A DNA stretch of 46,245 nt from the NCBI GenBank assembly GCA_030685215.1, contig JAUXQB010000245.1:1-46245 (forward strand), in the 5' to 3' direction. Under the pieces are notes generated by a model. That model was not told where the DNA came from. It saw nothing but the letters and a program-made list of their open reading frames with translations, and searched no databases. This document shows, one piece after another, positions 16,789 through 25,101 of the stretch (position 1 is the stretch's first letter; each line of letters begins with the position of its first letter). The DNA comes from Actinomycetota bacterium. GTDB lineage: Bacteria; Actinomycetota; Acidimicrobiia; Acidimicrobiales; Ilumatobacteraceae. Made by a program: the position numbers and the translations under genes.

Positions 16789-18095
16789 TCCCCCGCTACA
16801 CGCTCCCCGAGATGGCCAACGTCTTCAGCGACGTGGCCCGCTTCGACCGCTACCTCGAGATCGAGCTGCTGGCCACCGAGGCGCACGCCGCCATCGGCAT
16901 CGTGCCCGAGGCCGACGCCGCCGCGTGCCGGGCGAACGCTCCCACCGTCGACGACGAGTTCGTGCAGGCCGTCAGTGATCGCGAGGCGGTCACCGACCAC
17001 GACGTCGCCGCGTTCGTCGACGTGGTGCAGTCGGCCATCGGTGCACCCGCCGGCGCCTGGATCCACTACGGCCTCACCAGCAGCGATGTCGTCGACACTG
17101 CGTGGTGCTGGATGATGCGCGACGCGTGCGACCAGCTCATCGCGGCCAGCACCGAGCTGCTGCGCACCCTGGTGCTGCTGGCTCGCGAGCACCGCGACAC
17201 GGTGATGATCGGCCGCACGCACGGCATCCACGCCGAGCCCACCACGTTCGGCGCGAAGGTGGCGCTGTGGGCGCTGCAGGTGGACCGCGATCGCACGCGA
17301 CTGATGGCCGCTCGCGACACTGTCGGCGTGTGCAAGCTCAGTGGCGCGGTCGGCACCTACAGCAACATCGACCCCGCCATCGAGGCGCACGTCGCCACCG
17401 CCCTGGGGTTGCGTGCGGTGCCGGCCACACAGGTGATCGCACGCGATCGCCATGCCGAGTTCCTCTACGCCTGCGCCTCGGTGGGCGCCACGATGGAGTT
17501 GGTCGCGGTCGAGCTGCGGCACCTCCAGCGCACCGAGCTCAGTGAGGTGCAGGAAGGGTTCAAGCCCGGTCAGAAGGGCAGCAGCGCGATGCCGCACAAG
17601 CGCAACCCGATCAGTGCCGAGACCATCAGCGGACTGTCACGGGTGCTGCGCGGCAACCTGCAAGCCGGCTTGCAGGACGTGGCGCTGTGGCACGAGCGCG
17701 ACATCTCGCACAGCTCGGTCGAGCGCATCGTGCTGCCCGACAGCGCGCTGCTCGCGTACTACGTGCTGCGCCGCATGAACCGTCTGCTGCAGGGCCTGCA
17801 GGTGTTCCCCGAGCGCATGTTGGCGAACCTCCAGAGCAGCTTCGGCCTCGTGTTCAGCCAACCGGTGCTGCTCGGGCTGGTGCAGGCCGGCATGTCGCGC
17901 GACGAGGCGTACCGCATCGTGCAGGACAACGCGGGCCGGTCGTGGGACGAACGCCGCTCGTTTCGCGAACTGCTCGATGCCGACCCACGGGTCACCGTGC
18001 CGGCCGCTGTGCTCGACGACGCGTTCGACCTCCAGCGCTCGGTGCGCTACGCAGGCCGCGGCGTCGACGTGCTCGACTCGTTGCGAGTGGGGTGA
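16785..18095 (+). CDS. purB: Adenylosuccinate lyase
   Basis: Cleaves adenylosuccinate to AMP and fumarate and also acts on SAICAR in the purine pathway. 436 residues of the fumarase/aspartase superfamily: HYGLTSSDVVDTA, TVMIGRTHGIHAEP (catalytic His region) and the signature loop GSSAMPHKRNP (265-275), followed by HERDISHSSVERI. The start overlaps the purA stop by four bases, fixing ATG 16785. The gene converges with the small minus-strand gene behind it, only 7 bases away. Confidence 0.95.
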   Translation: MIPRYTLPEMANVFSDVARFDRYLEIELLATEAHAAIGIVPEADAAACRANAPTVDDEFVQAVSDREAVTDHDVAAFVDVVQSAIGAPAGAWIHYGLTSSDVVDTAWCWMMRDACDQLIAASTELLRTLVLLAREHRDTVMIGRTHGIHAEPTTFGAKVALWALQVDRDRTRLMAARDTVGVCKLSGAVGTYSNIDPAIEAHVATALGLRAVPATQVIARDRHAEFLYACASVGATMELVAVELRHLQRTELSEVQEGFKPGQKGSSAMPHKRNPISAETISGLSRVLRGNLQAGLQDVALWHERDISHSSVERIVLPDSALLAYYVLRRMNRLLQGLQVFPERMLANLQSSFGLVFSQPVLLGLVQAGMSRDEAYRIVQDNAGRSWDERRSFRELLDADPRVTVPAAVLDDAFDLQRSVRYAGRGVDVLDSLRVG

Positions 18096-18102
18096 CGCGC
18101 GG

Positions 18103-18516
18103 TCAGGCGCCGCGAGTGATGCCGGCAGCCTTGAGCACCGACGGTGCGATGCCCACCGCACGCCAGGCGGCGTACGTGACACCGGTGCGCTGACCGTACG
18201 ACTTGGCCACCTTCACGAAATCGGCCTCGAGCGCGGTCATGTCGACCGTGGCGCCCATGGTGGACAGTTCGGCCTCGAGATCGAGGCGCTCCTGCACCAG
18301 GCGCAGCTCCTTCACCGCGTCGGCGGAGCCGATCTCCGCGTCGATGGCTGCGAGCCGCTTGGCGATGGAGTCGGGCGTGCGCTTGCGGCCACGTGCTGGC
18401 TTGTTCGCGCGCAACGCTTCCAGGTAGTCGCGAACTGCTTTTCCTTCGGTACGACCGGTGGCGAGTGCCGCCTTGTGTGCATCGGACATGGGAGATTTCG
18501 GGCCTCGTTTTGCCAT
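18103..18516 (-). CDS. Conserved actinobacterial protein of unknown function
   Basis: 137 residues, basic and helical: MAKRGPKSPMSDAHKAAL at the N-terminus, a GRKRTPDSIAKRLAAIDAEI segment, then a probable coiled coil (KELRLVQERLDLEAEL) and a C-terminal GVTYAAWRAVGI...LKAAGITRG. This layout recurs in uncharacterised actinobacterial proteins; the Lys/Arg-rich AT-hook-like start and the small C-terminal helix-turn-helix-like stretch suggest nucleic-acid binding, which is inference. I chose ATG 18516 over 18537 because TATCCT lies 7 bases upstream of it. Confidence 0.75.
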   Translation of the reverse strand: MAKRGPKSPMSDAHKAALATGRTEGKAVRDYLEALRANKPARGRKRTPDSIAKRLAAIDAEIGSADAVKELRLVQERLDLEAELSTMGATVDMTALEADFVKVAKSYGQRTGVTYAAWRAVGIAPSVLKAAGITRGA

Positions 18517-18523
18517 GTTTGCC

Positions 18524-18548
18524 AGGATAACTGACATCGGAACTAACC
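18524..18548. promoter_or_regulatory. Divergent -10 boxes: TATCCT (minus) and TAACCT (plus)
   Basis: TATCCT (minus strand, 18529-18524) precedes ATG 18516 by 7 bases, a leaderless layout. TAACCT (plus strand, 18543-18548) lies 18 bases before ATG 18567; the short leader carries only a weak GAAAG. The segment is AT-rich for this window. Confidence 0.45.
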
Positions 18549-18566
18549 TCTACTGATTCGTGAAAG

Positions 18567-19403
18567 ATGGCCATGGACCTGAGCAGACTCTTCGAATTGG
18601 AACCGCACGGACCCGACACGTTCGTGGGAATCGGCCCTCGTTATCCATGGGGTGGCCTGTTCGGGGGGCAGATCGTGGCCCAGGCGCTGCGTGCCGCGGC
18701 CATCACGGTTGATTCCGAGCAGCAGGTGCACTCGCTGCGCGCCTATTTCATCCGTCGCGGCGATCACACCGAGCCAATTCGTTTTGAAGTCGACCGAATT
18801 CGTAACGGCCGTAGTTTCTCCACCCGTCGTGTGGTGGCACGCCAGGCCATCGGCGCGATCCTCAACCTGGAGGCCTCGTTCCACGCCCCGGAGGACACTG
18901 CCGACGTGCAGACGGTGCCGATGGCGCTCTCCGTCCCGCCGCCCGACCACCTGACGAGCGATGCCTGGAGCGACGCGTTCGACCGCCGCACGGTGCCGCG
19001 CGACCAGCTGCCCGACGACGAACGCACCGGCACCGGTCGCGCGGCAGCCTGGATGCGGGTGGTTGCCGATCTCTCGGCCATCCCCACGTTCGACCAGCTG
19101 CTGCACCGTTGCTGGTTGGCGTACATGAGCGACGACATGCCGGCCGAGACGGTGCGCGCTGCCCACCCCGACTTCGCGGGCGACGACGAGCACGGCCACA
19201 CGTTCACCGCCAGCCTCGACCACACCATCTGGTTCCACCGCGCGTTCCGCGCCGACGAGTGGCATCTGTACGACTTCAGTTGTCACGGCTTCACCGGTGC
19301 TCGCGGGCTGGGGGTGGGCCACGTCTTCACGCCCGACGGCACCCACGTCGCCACCGTCGCCCAGGAAGTGTTGATGCGCGACGCGCGCCAGCGGCAAGAC
19401 TGA
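18567..19403 (+). CDS. Acyl-CoA thioesterase II (TesB-like)
   Basis: 278 residues with a double hot-dog fold. It hydrolyses acyl-CoA to free fatty acid and CoA in the cytoplasm. Family motifs: GGLFGGQIVAQALRAA, HSLRAYFIRRGDHTEPI, RIRNGRSFSTRRVVARQ in the first half, and SLDHTIWFHR, WHLYDFSCHGFTGARGL and VATVAQEVLMR in the second. A second in-frame ATG lies two codons in. pyrE starts 4 bases after the stop, so the two genes are co-transcribed although their pathways are unrelated. Confidence 0.88.
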   Translation: MAMDLSRLFELEPHGPDTFVGIGPRYPWGGLFGGQIVAQALRAAAITVDSEQQVHSLRAYFIRRGDHTEPIRFEVDRIRNGRSFSTRRVVARQAIGAILNLEASFHAPEDTADVQTVPMALSVPPPDHLTSDAWSDAFDRRTVPRDQLPDDERTGTGRAAAWMRVVADLSAIPTFDQLLHRCWLAYMSDDMPAETVRAAHPDFAGDDEHGHTFTASLDHTIWFHRAFRADEWHLYDFSCHGFTGARGLGVGHVFTPDGTHVATVAQEVLMRDARQRQD

Positions 19404-19407
19404 CCCG

Positions 19408-19959
19408 ATGCCGCAACACGACGCCTCCCTCGATGCGTTGGCCGATCAGGTCAACGCCATCGCTCGCCTCACCGGCACCTTCACGCTGCGTTCGGGCCAG
19501 GTGGCCACGGAGTACTTCGACAAGTACCGGTTCGAGGCGCAGCCGGTGCTGCTCGCGCGCATCGCCGAGGCGCTGGCTCCCCTCGTCCCCGCTGGTACCG
19601 AGGTGCTGGCCGGGCTCGAGATGGGTGGCATCCCCATCGCCACGGCACTCTCGCTGCACACCGGCCTGCCGGCTGCGTTCGTGCGCAAGGAGGCCAAGCA
19701 GTACGGAACCGCGCAGTTGGCGGAGGGCAGCGACGTGGTGGGCAAGCGGGTCACCGTGGTGGAAGACGTCATCACTACCGGCGGTCAGGTGGTCATCAGC
19801 GCCAACGATCTGCGCGCGCTCGGTGCTGTGGTGGAGCACGTCGTGTGCGTCATCGATCGCAGCCCCGACCACGGCGCCGCACTCACGGCCGAAGGGCTCA
19901 CGATGCACGCACTGCTCACGCGCGCGCAACTCGACGCTGCCGAGGCCCGTCGCAGCTGA
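19408..19959 (+). CDS. pyrE: Orotate phosphoribosyltransferase
   Basis: Couples orotate and PRPP to give OMP in pyrimidine synthesis. 183 residues, normal for the family. Visible: SGQVATEYFDKY near the N-terminus, GLEMGGIPIATALS, the lysines of FVRKEAKQYG and the PRPP-binding VVEDVITTGG (117-126). It begins 4 bases behind the TesB-like gene. Its TGA abuts the TGA of the convergent ABC gene, so the two stop codons together form the palindrome TGATCA (19957-19962) with no intergenic base. Confidence 0.93.
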   Translation: MPQHDASLDALADQVNAIARLTGTFTLRSGQVATEYFDKYRFEAQPVLLARIAEALAPLVPAGTEVLAGLEMGGIPIATALSLHTGLPAAFVRKEAKQYGTAQLAEGSDVVGKRVTVVEDVITTGGQVVISANDLRALGAVVEHVVCVIDRSPDHGAALTAEGLTMHALLTRAQLDAAEARRS

Positions 19960-21831
19960 TCACACGGCGTCGTCGACGAGGTGCGTCTCGCCGGCGCGCA
20001 CCTGAGCCGCATACACACCGTCGAGCGCCAGCAGCTGCTCGTGCGTGCCGTGCTCCACGATGCGGCCGTCGTCGAGCACCACGATGCGATCCGCGTCGCG
20101 GATGGTGCTCAGCCGGTGCGCGATGACCAGCGCGGTGCGACCGCGCAGCGCTTCTTCGAGCGCCGCCTGCACGTGCGCCTCGTTCTCGTTGTCGAGGTGG
20201 CTGGTGGCCTCGTCGAGGATCATCACGGCCGGGTTCTTGAGCAGCAGGCGCGCGATCGCCAACCGCTGCTTCTCGCCGCCGCTGAGCCGATAGCCGCGCT
20301 CGCCGACCACGGTGTCGTAGCCGTCGGGCAGTGACGAGATGGTGTCGTGGATGCGAGCGCCGCGACACGCCGCGTCGAGCTGGGCATCCGTGGCGTCGGG
20401 CTTCGCGTAGCGCAGGTTGGCGCCGATGGTCTCGTGGAACAGGTGCGGGTCCTGGCTCACCACGCCGATGGCTTCGCGCAGCGAGTGCTGGGTGAGGTCG
20501 CGCACGTCGTGCCCGTCGAGCAGCACGGCGCCGCCGGTGACGTCGTACAACCGCGGCACCAGGCCCGACAGCGTGGTCTTGCCGGAGCCCGACGAACCGA
20601 CGAGGGCGACCGTCTCGCCCGGCTCGATGACGAGTGACACGCCCTGCAGCACATCGTGGTCGGGGTCGGTGGCGCTGAACGCGCTCGGCGCCTCCAGCGA
20701 ACGCACGGTGACGTCGGCGGCGGCGGGGTAGCGGAACCACACGTCGCGCAGCTCGACCCGGCCCTTGGGGTCGACGAGGTCGATGGCGCCCGGCCGGTCG
20801 GTGACGAACTCCGGCGCGTCGAGCACCTCGAAGACTCGCTCGAAGCTCACCATTGCGGTCATCAGGTCGACGCGAGCGTTGGTGAGGCCGGTGAGCGGTT
20901 GGTACACGCGGGTGACCAGTGCCGCCAGCGCCACCAGGGTGCCGGGGCTGATGTTGCCGCTGACGACCAGGTGTGCGCCGACGCCGTAGATGGCTGCCGC
21001 CCCCAACGCGCCGACCAGACCGAGCGCGACGAAGAACACGCGACCGATCATCGCGGCGCGCACGCCGGTGTCGCGAACGCGCGCCGCTCGGCCGCTGAAC
21101 ATCGTGACCTCGTCGTTCTGGCGGCCGAACAGCTTCACCAGCAGCGCGCCGGCCACGTTGAAGCGCTCTGCCATCTGCGAGTTCATCTCGGCGTTGGTGG
21201 CCATGTTCTCGCGCGACACCTCCTGCAGCCGGCGGCCCACCCGCTTGGCCGGGATGATGAAGATGGGCAGCACCACCAGCGCCAGCAGCGTGAGCCGCCA
21301 CTCGAGCAGTGCCATCGCGATGAGGGTGGTGACGAGCACCACCATGTTGCTCACCACGCTGCCGAGGGTGCTGGTGACCGCGGTCTGCGCCCCCACCACG
21401 TCGTTGTTGAGCCGGCTGGTGAGCGCCCCGGTCTGGGTGCGGGTGAAGAACGCCACCGGCATGCGCTGCACCTTCGCGAACAGGGCAACGCGCAGGTCGT
21501 AGATGAGCCCCTCGCCGATGTGCGCGCTGCACCAGCGCTGCACGATGGCCAACCCGGCATCGGCGAGTGCGGCCGCGACGACCACGACGGCCAGCGCAGT
21601 GATGAGCCCGCGGTCGCGGTCGGGGATGGCGTCGTCGAGGATGGTGCGGAACGCGAACGGTGGGATGAGCTCGACCAGCGCGGCGACGACGATGGCCGTG
21701 AGGAACAGCAGGATGGTGCGACGGTAGGGACGCGCGAACTGCCAAGCGCGTCGGATGGAGCGTCGCTGCAGCTTCTTGCCCTTGACGGCGTCGGAGTCGC
21801 CCGGCATCAGCATGTGTGGTCCCATACGCAT
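19960..21831 (-). CDS. ABC exporter, fused membrane and ATPase domains (MsbA/MDR-like half transporter)
   Basis: 623 residues: six membrane helices (about 35-320) followed by a nucleotide-binding domain. Walker A GSSGSGKTT, Q-loop VVSQDPHLF, signature LSGGEKQRLAIAR, Walker B VMILDEATSHLD and H-loop VIAHRLSTI. It should work as a homodimer or with an unlinked partner, exporting a lipid or drug; the cargo is unknown. ATG 21831 follows TATCCT by 7 bases. The first lipoprotein hydrolase is divergent 45 bases away. Confidence 0.9.
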   Translation of the reverse strand: MRMGPHMLMPGDSDAVKGKKLQRRSIRRAWQFARPYRRTILLFLTAIVVAALVELIPPFAFRTILDDAIPDRDRGLITALAVVVVAAALADAGLAIVQRWCSAHIGEGLIYDLRVALFAKVQRMPVAFFTRTQTGALTSRLNNDVVGAQTAVTSTLGSVVSNMVVLVTTLIAMALLEWRLTLLALVVLPIFIIPAKRVGRRLQEVSRENMATNAEMNSQMAERFNVAGALLVKLFGRQNDEVTMFSGRAARVRDTGVRAAMIGRVFFVALGLVGALGAAAIYGVGAHLVVSGNISPGTLVALAALVTRVYQPLTGLTNARVDLMTAMVSFERVFEVLDAPEFVTDRPGAIDLVDPKGRVELRDVWFRYPAAADVTVRSLEAPSAFSATDPDHDVLQGVSLVIEPGETVALVGSSGSGKTTLSGLVPRLYDVTGGAVLLDGHDVRDLTQHSLREAIGVVSQDPHLFHETIGANLRYAKPDATDAQLDAACRGARIHDTISSLPDGYDTVVGERGYRLSGGEKQRLAIARLLLKNPAVMILDEATSHLDNENEAHVQAALEEALRGRTALVIAHRLSTIRDADRIVVLDDGRIVEHGTHEQLLALDGVYAAQVRAGETHLVDDAV

Positions 21832-21838
21832 GGAGATG

Positions 21839-21869
21839 AGGATACGGACGGCCCCGACACTTCTACGAT
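21839..21869. promoter_or_regulatory. Back-to-back leaderless promoters: TATCCT (minus) and TACGAT (plus)
   Basis: TATCCT (21844-21839 on the minus strand) lies 7 bases before ATG 21831. TACGAT (21864-21869) lies 7 bases before ATG 21877 and argues for that start rather than the in-frame ATG at 21868. Confidence 0.5.
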
Positions 21870-21876
21870 GGCCGCC

Positions 21877-23478
21877 ATGCCTCGTCGCCTCGCTCTCCTT
21901 CTCGCGTGTTCCGTGGTGCTGGCCGCGTGCGGCGACGGCATCGACGAGGGTGCCAACGAAGGGCGCGGCAACCGAGGCACCATCGACGGCGTCACGCTCG
22001 ACACCGCCGACCCCAGCGCCACGATGCCGCCCGACACGGTGCAGTCGGCCCCCGAGCCGACCACCGATCCGACCGCTACCGACCCGGTGTCGACCGATCC
22101 GCGGCCGAACGACGACGACCCGTTCGACTGGGTCGAGCTGGAGCCAGGGTTGGAAGAGGGCACGCTGGAAGTGCCGCTCGACTACTCAGATCCCGACGGC
22201 GACACCATCGTGCTGTCGGTGGTGCGTTCACTCGCCACCGACCCTGCGAACCGCATCGGCTCGCTGCTCGTGAACCCGGGCGGCCCCGGGTTCGGCGGCA
22301 CCGGCCTCGCCTACGGCGCCGAGGGCATCTACGGGCAGGAGCTGCTCGACCGCTTCGACATCGTCGGCTGGGACCCTCGCGGCACCGGCTTCAGCGAACC
22401 TGCCGTCGACTGCATCGACGACTACGACGAGTACTTCGGCCTCGACTCGTCGCCCGACTCTCCCGAGGAGCGCGAGGCGCTGGTGGCCGCCGGCGACAAG
22501 TTCGGTGATTCGTGCCTGGTCGGCAACCGCGATCTGCTGCCGCACCTCAGCACCGAGAACTCGGCGCGCGACATGGACTCCATCCGTGCGGCGCTGGGCG
22601 AGGACACCATCTCCTACTTCGGGTTCAGCTACGGCAGCGAGCTCGGTGCCACGTGGGCCACGCTGTTCCCGTCGACGGTGCGCGCGGCCGTGCTCGACGG
22701 CGCCGTCGACCCGACGGTGGGCTACCTGCAGCAGAACATCCAGCAGGCCACCGGGTTCGAGACCACGTTCGCCACCTTCCTCGCACAGTGCAGCGCGCAG
22801 CCGGCCTGCGCGTTCCACAACGGCGGCGACGCGGAGGCCGCCTACGACGCGCTCGCCGCCGAGATCGACGCCGACCCGGTCGAGGTGGACCCCGACCGCA
22901 CACCGGTCACACAGGGTGTGCTCGGCACCGCGGTCGCGCAGGCCATGTACGACCCGAGCTACTGGCCCGAGCTCGAGCAGGCGTTGGCGGAGCTGCAGGA
23001 CGGCGACGGGCAGGCGGTGCTCGATCTCTACGACTCGTACTACGGCTACAGCTTCGGTGAGTGGGACAACTCGCTCGAGGCCTACTTCGCCATCGGCTGC
23101 CTCGACGATCCCGGCAGCACCGGTCCCGACGACCTGTTCTCCCACGAAGCCGAGTTCGCTGCCGCCGCGCCCAGGCTCGGTCGCGGCTGGATGGCCGAGC
23201 TCGCGTTCTGCTCGGTCTGGCCGATCGATCCTGTCGACCCCGTGGTCGTCACCGGTCGTGGTGCCGGCCCCATCGTGGTGGTCGGCACCACCGGCGATGC
23301 GGCCACCCCGTTGCAGAGCACGAGGAACATGGCCGCAGCGTTGGAGGACGGCCGGTTGGTGGTCGTGACCGCCGATCAGCACACCGGCTATGGCGTCAAC
23401 CGGTGCGTGAACGAGACGGTCGACGGATACCTGGTCGACCCCAGCGCGCCGCTCGCCGACGAGACCATCTGCGACTGA
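21877..23478 (+). CDS. Secreted lipoprotein alpha/beta hydrolase (tripeptidyl-aminopeptidase-like, TAP C-terminal domain)
   Basis: 533 residues. Lipoprotein signal MPRRLALLLACSVVLAAC with lipidated Cys18, then a Thr/Pro/Asp-rich linker to about residue 85. The hydrolase has oxyanion motif VNPGGPGFGG, WDPRGTG, nucleophile elbow GFSYGS (Ser251), Asp474 in GTTGD and His502 in ADQHTGYG: the complete triad of the S33/TAP group that trims N-terminal residues from peptides outside the cell. Four Cys in the cap domain could form disulfides. A close paralog follows 30 bases downstream with its own -10 box. Confidence 0.88.
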   Translation: MPRRLALLLACSVVLAACGDGIDEGANEGRGNRGTIDGVTLDTADPSATMPPDTVQSAPEPTTDPTATDPVSTDPRPNDDDPFDWVELEPGLEEGTLEVPLDYSDPDGDTIVLSVVRSLATDPANRIGSLLVNPGGPGFGGTGLAYGAEGIYGQELLDRFDIVGWDPRGTGFSEPAVDCIDDYDEYFGLDSSPDSPEEREALVAAGDKFGDSCLVGNRDLLPHLSTENSARDMDSIRAALGEDTISYFGFSYGSELGATWATLFPSTVRAAVLDGAVDPTVGYLQQNIQQATGFETTFATFLAQCSAQPACAFHNGGDAEAAYDALAAEIDADPVEVDPDRTPVTQGVLGTAVAQAMYDPSYWPELEQALAELQDGDGQAVLDLYDSYYGYSFGEWDNSLEAYFAIGCLDDPGSTGPDDLFSHEAEFAAAAPRLGRGWMAELAFCSVWPIDPVDPVVVTGRGAGPIVVVGTTGDAATPLQSTRNMAAALEDGRLVVVTADQHTGYGVNRCVNETVDGYLVDPSAPLADETICD

Positions 23479-23495
23479 CTCCAGCGCTTCGCCCG

Positions 23496-23501
23496 TAACC
23501 T
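23496..23501 (+). promoter_or_regulatory. -10 box (TAACCT) of the second hydrolase
   Basis: TAACCT is followed by 7 bases and ATG 23509, inside the 30-base gap between the two paralogs, so the second copy appears to have its own leaderless promoter. Confidence 0.45.
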
Positions 23502-23508
23502 CGCGGGG

Positions 23509-25029
23509 ATGAATCGGCCCTCCCCTCGACTCAAGATGTGCGCGTTCGTCGTCGCGCTCGCCGCCATCGGCGCGGGCTGCAACGACGACGCCACGGGCAA
23601 CGGCAACGACAATGGCACGGGCAACGGGTCGCGCGACACCATCGTGCCCGACGCCGACGACCCGTTCGGGTGGGTCGACTTCGGCGACGACGACCGTGTG
23701 CAGACCGGCAGCCTGGAAGTCCCGATCGACTACGCCGATCCGTCGAAGGGCACCTTCGACCTGTTCGTCGCCCGCCACCTCGCCGAGCCGTCACAGCGCA
23801 TCGGCAGCCTGCTCGTCAACCCCGGAGGTCCCGGATTCGGCGGCAGCGACTTCGCGGTCTATGCCGAGCAGGTGTACGGCGAGGCGCTGCTCGAGCGGTT
23901 CGACATCGTCGGCTGGGACCCACGTGGCACCGGCCTCAGCGAGCCCGCCGTCGACTGCACCGACGACTACGACCGGTTCTACGCGGGCCTCGACATCACG
24001 CCCGACGACGCCGCCGAGCGGCAGGCCGTCGTCGACACGGCGAAGGAGTTCGCCGATGCGTGCGTGGCGGCCAACGGCGAGTTCATCCAGTACGTGGGCA
24101 CCAACAACTCCGCTCGCGACATGGACTCCATCCGCGCGGCGCTCGGCGAAGCAACCATCTCGTACTTCGGGTTCAGCTACGGCAGCGAGCTCGGTGCCAC
24201 CTGGGCGACGCTGTTCCCCGACACGGTCCGCGCCGCAGTGCTCGACGGTGCGGCCGACCCCACCGCCGACTTCGTCGAGTCGGGTCTGCAGCAGGCCGTC
24301 GGATTCGAGTCCACCCTCACCACCTTCCTGCAGCAGTGCAGCGCCGACGCGTCGTGCGCGTTCCACCACGACGGCGACGCGGAAGGCGCGTTCGACGCGT
24401 TGATGCTGGCGCTCGACGAGCAGCCGGTGCCGTCCATCGAAGGTCGACCCGACGTCAACCGTCAGGTGGCCGTCACCGCGGTGAGTCAGGCGATGTACAG
24501 CGACCAGACGTGGCCGCAGCTCGCGCAGGCGTTGGCCGACGCCGAAGCCGGCGACGGCGCCGGTCTCCTCGAGCTCTACGACATGTACTACGACCGCAGC
24601 CCGGACGGCACGTACTCCGACGCGCTGGAAGCGTTCCAGACCATCGTGTGCATGGACGACAGCGAGCGACTCACCGTGGAACAGGACGACGCGTACGTGC
24701 CGCAGTACCAGGCCGCCGCACCGCGCCTCGCGCCCGGCACCACCGGGTCGTACTTCTGCACGTTCTTCCCCGCGAGCACCGACCCGCGAGTGCCTGCCAC
24801 CGGTGCCGGGGCCGGGCCCATCCTGGTGATGGGCACCACCGGCGACTCGGCGACGCCGTTGGCCGGCACGCGAGTGATGGCCGACACGCTCGAGGACGGT
24901 CGACTGGTCGTGGTCACCGCCGATCAGCACACCGGCTACAGCGTCAACGCGTGCTCTGCCGAGACGATCGAGCGTTACCTCATCGACCCCGTCGGCGCCG
25001 CCCCGGTCGACGGCACCGAGTGCACCTGA
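23509..25029 (+). CDS. Secreted lipoprotein alpha/beta hydrolase, tandem paralog
   Basis: 506 residues, clearly a duplicate of the preceding gene. Lipobox GAGC (Cys24), a short Asn/Gly/Asp-rich linker, then VNPGGPGFGG, WDPRGTG, GFSYGS (Ser223), Asp446 and His474. The Ser-Asp and Asp-His spacings (223 and 28) are identical to those in the first copy. The linker is much shorter and the cap region differs, so specificity may differ. Likely role: extracellular peptide trimming. The gene converges with the secreted repeat protein across an 18-base tandem repeat. Confidence 0.88.
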   Translation: MNRPSPRLKMCAFVVALAAIGAGCNDDATGNGNDNGTGNGSRDTIVPDADDPFGWVDFGDDDRVQTGSLEVPIDYADPSKGTFDLFVARHLAEPSQRIGSLLVNPGGPGFGGSDFAVYAEQVYGEALLERFDIVGWDPRGTGLSEPAVDCTDDYDRFYAGLDITPDDAAERQAVVDTAKEFADACVAANGEFIQYVGTNNSARDMDSIRAALGEATISYFGFSYGSELGATWATLFPDTVRAAVLDGAADPTADFVESGLQQAVGFESTLTTFLQQCSADASCAFHHDGDAEGAFDALMLALDEQPVPSIEGRPDVNRQVAVTAVSQAMYSDQTWPQLAQALADAEAGDGAGLLELYDMYYDRSPDGTYSDALEAFQTIVCMDDSERLTVEQDDAYVPQYQAAAPRLAPGTTGSYFCTFFPASTDPRVPATGAGAGPILVMGTTGDSATPLAGTRVMADTLEDGRLVVVTADQHTGYSVNACSAETIERYLIDPVGAAPVDGTECT

Positions 25030-25030
25030 G

Positions 25031-25101
25031 GCGTCACTGGAACGACACGCGTCACTCCAACGACACGCGTCACTCCAACGACACGGTCACTGGAACGACA
25101 C
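25031..25101. repeat. Four tandem 17-18 base units covering the end of the minus-strand gene
   Basis: Units: GCGTCACTGGAACGACAC (25031), GCGTCACTCCAACGACAC (25049 and 25067) and GGTCACTGGAACGACAC (25085). The last unit encodes the C-terminal VSFQ and stop of the minus-strand gene; the others lie past its stop. The array fills the gap between convergent genes, and TGGA/TCCA alternation allows base pairing between units. Confidence 0.8.
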
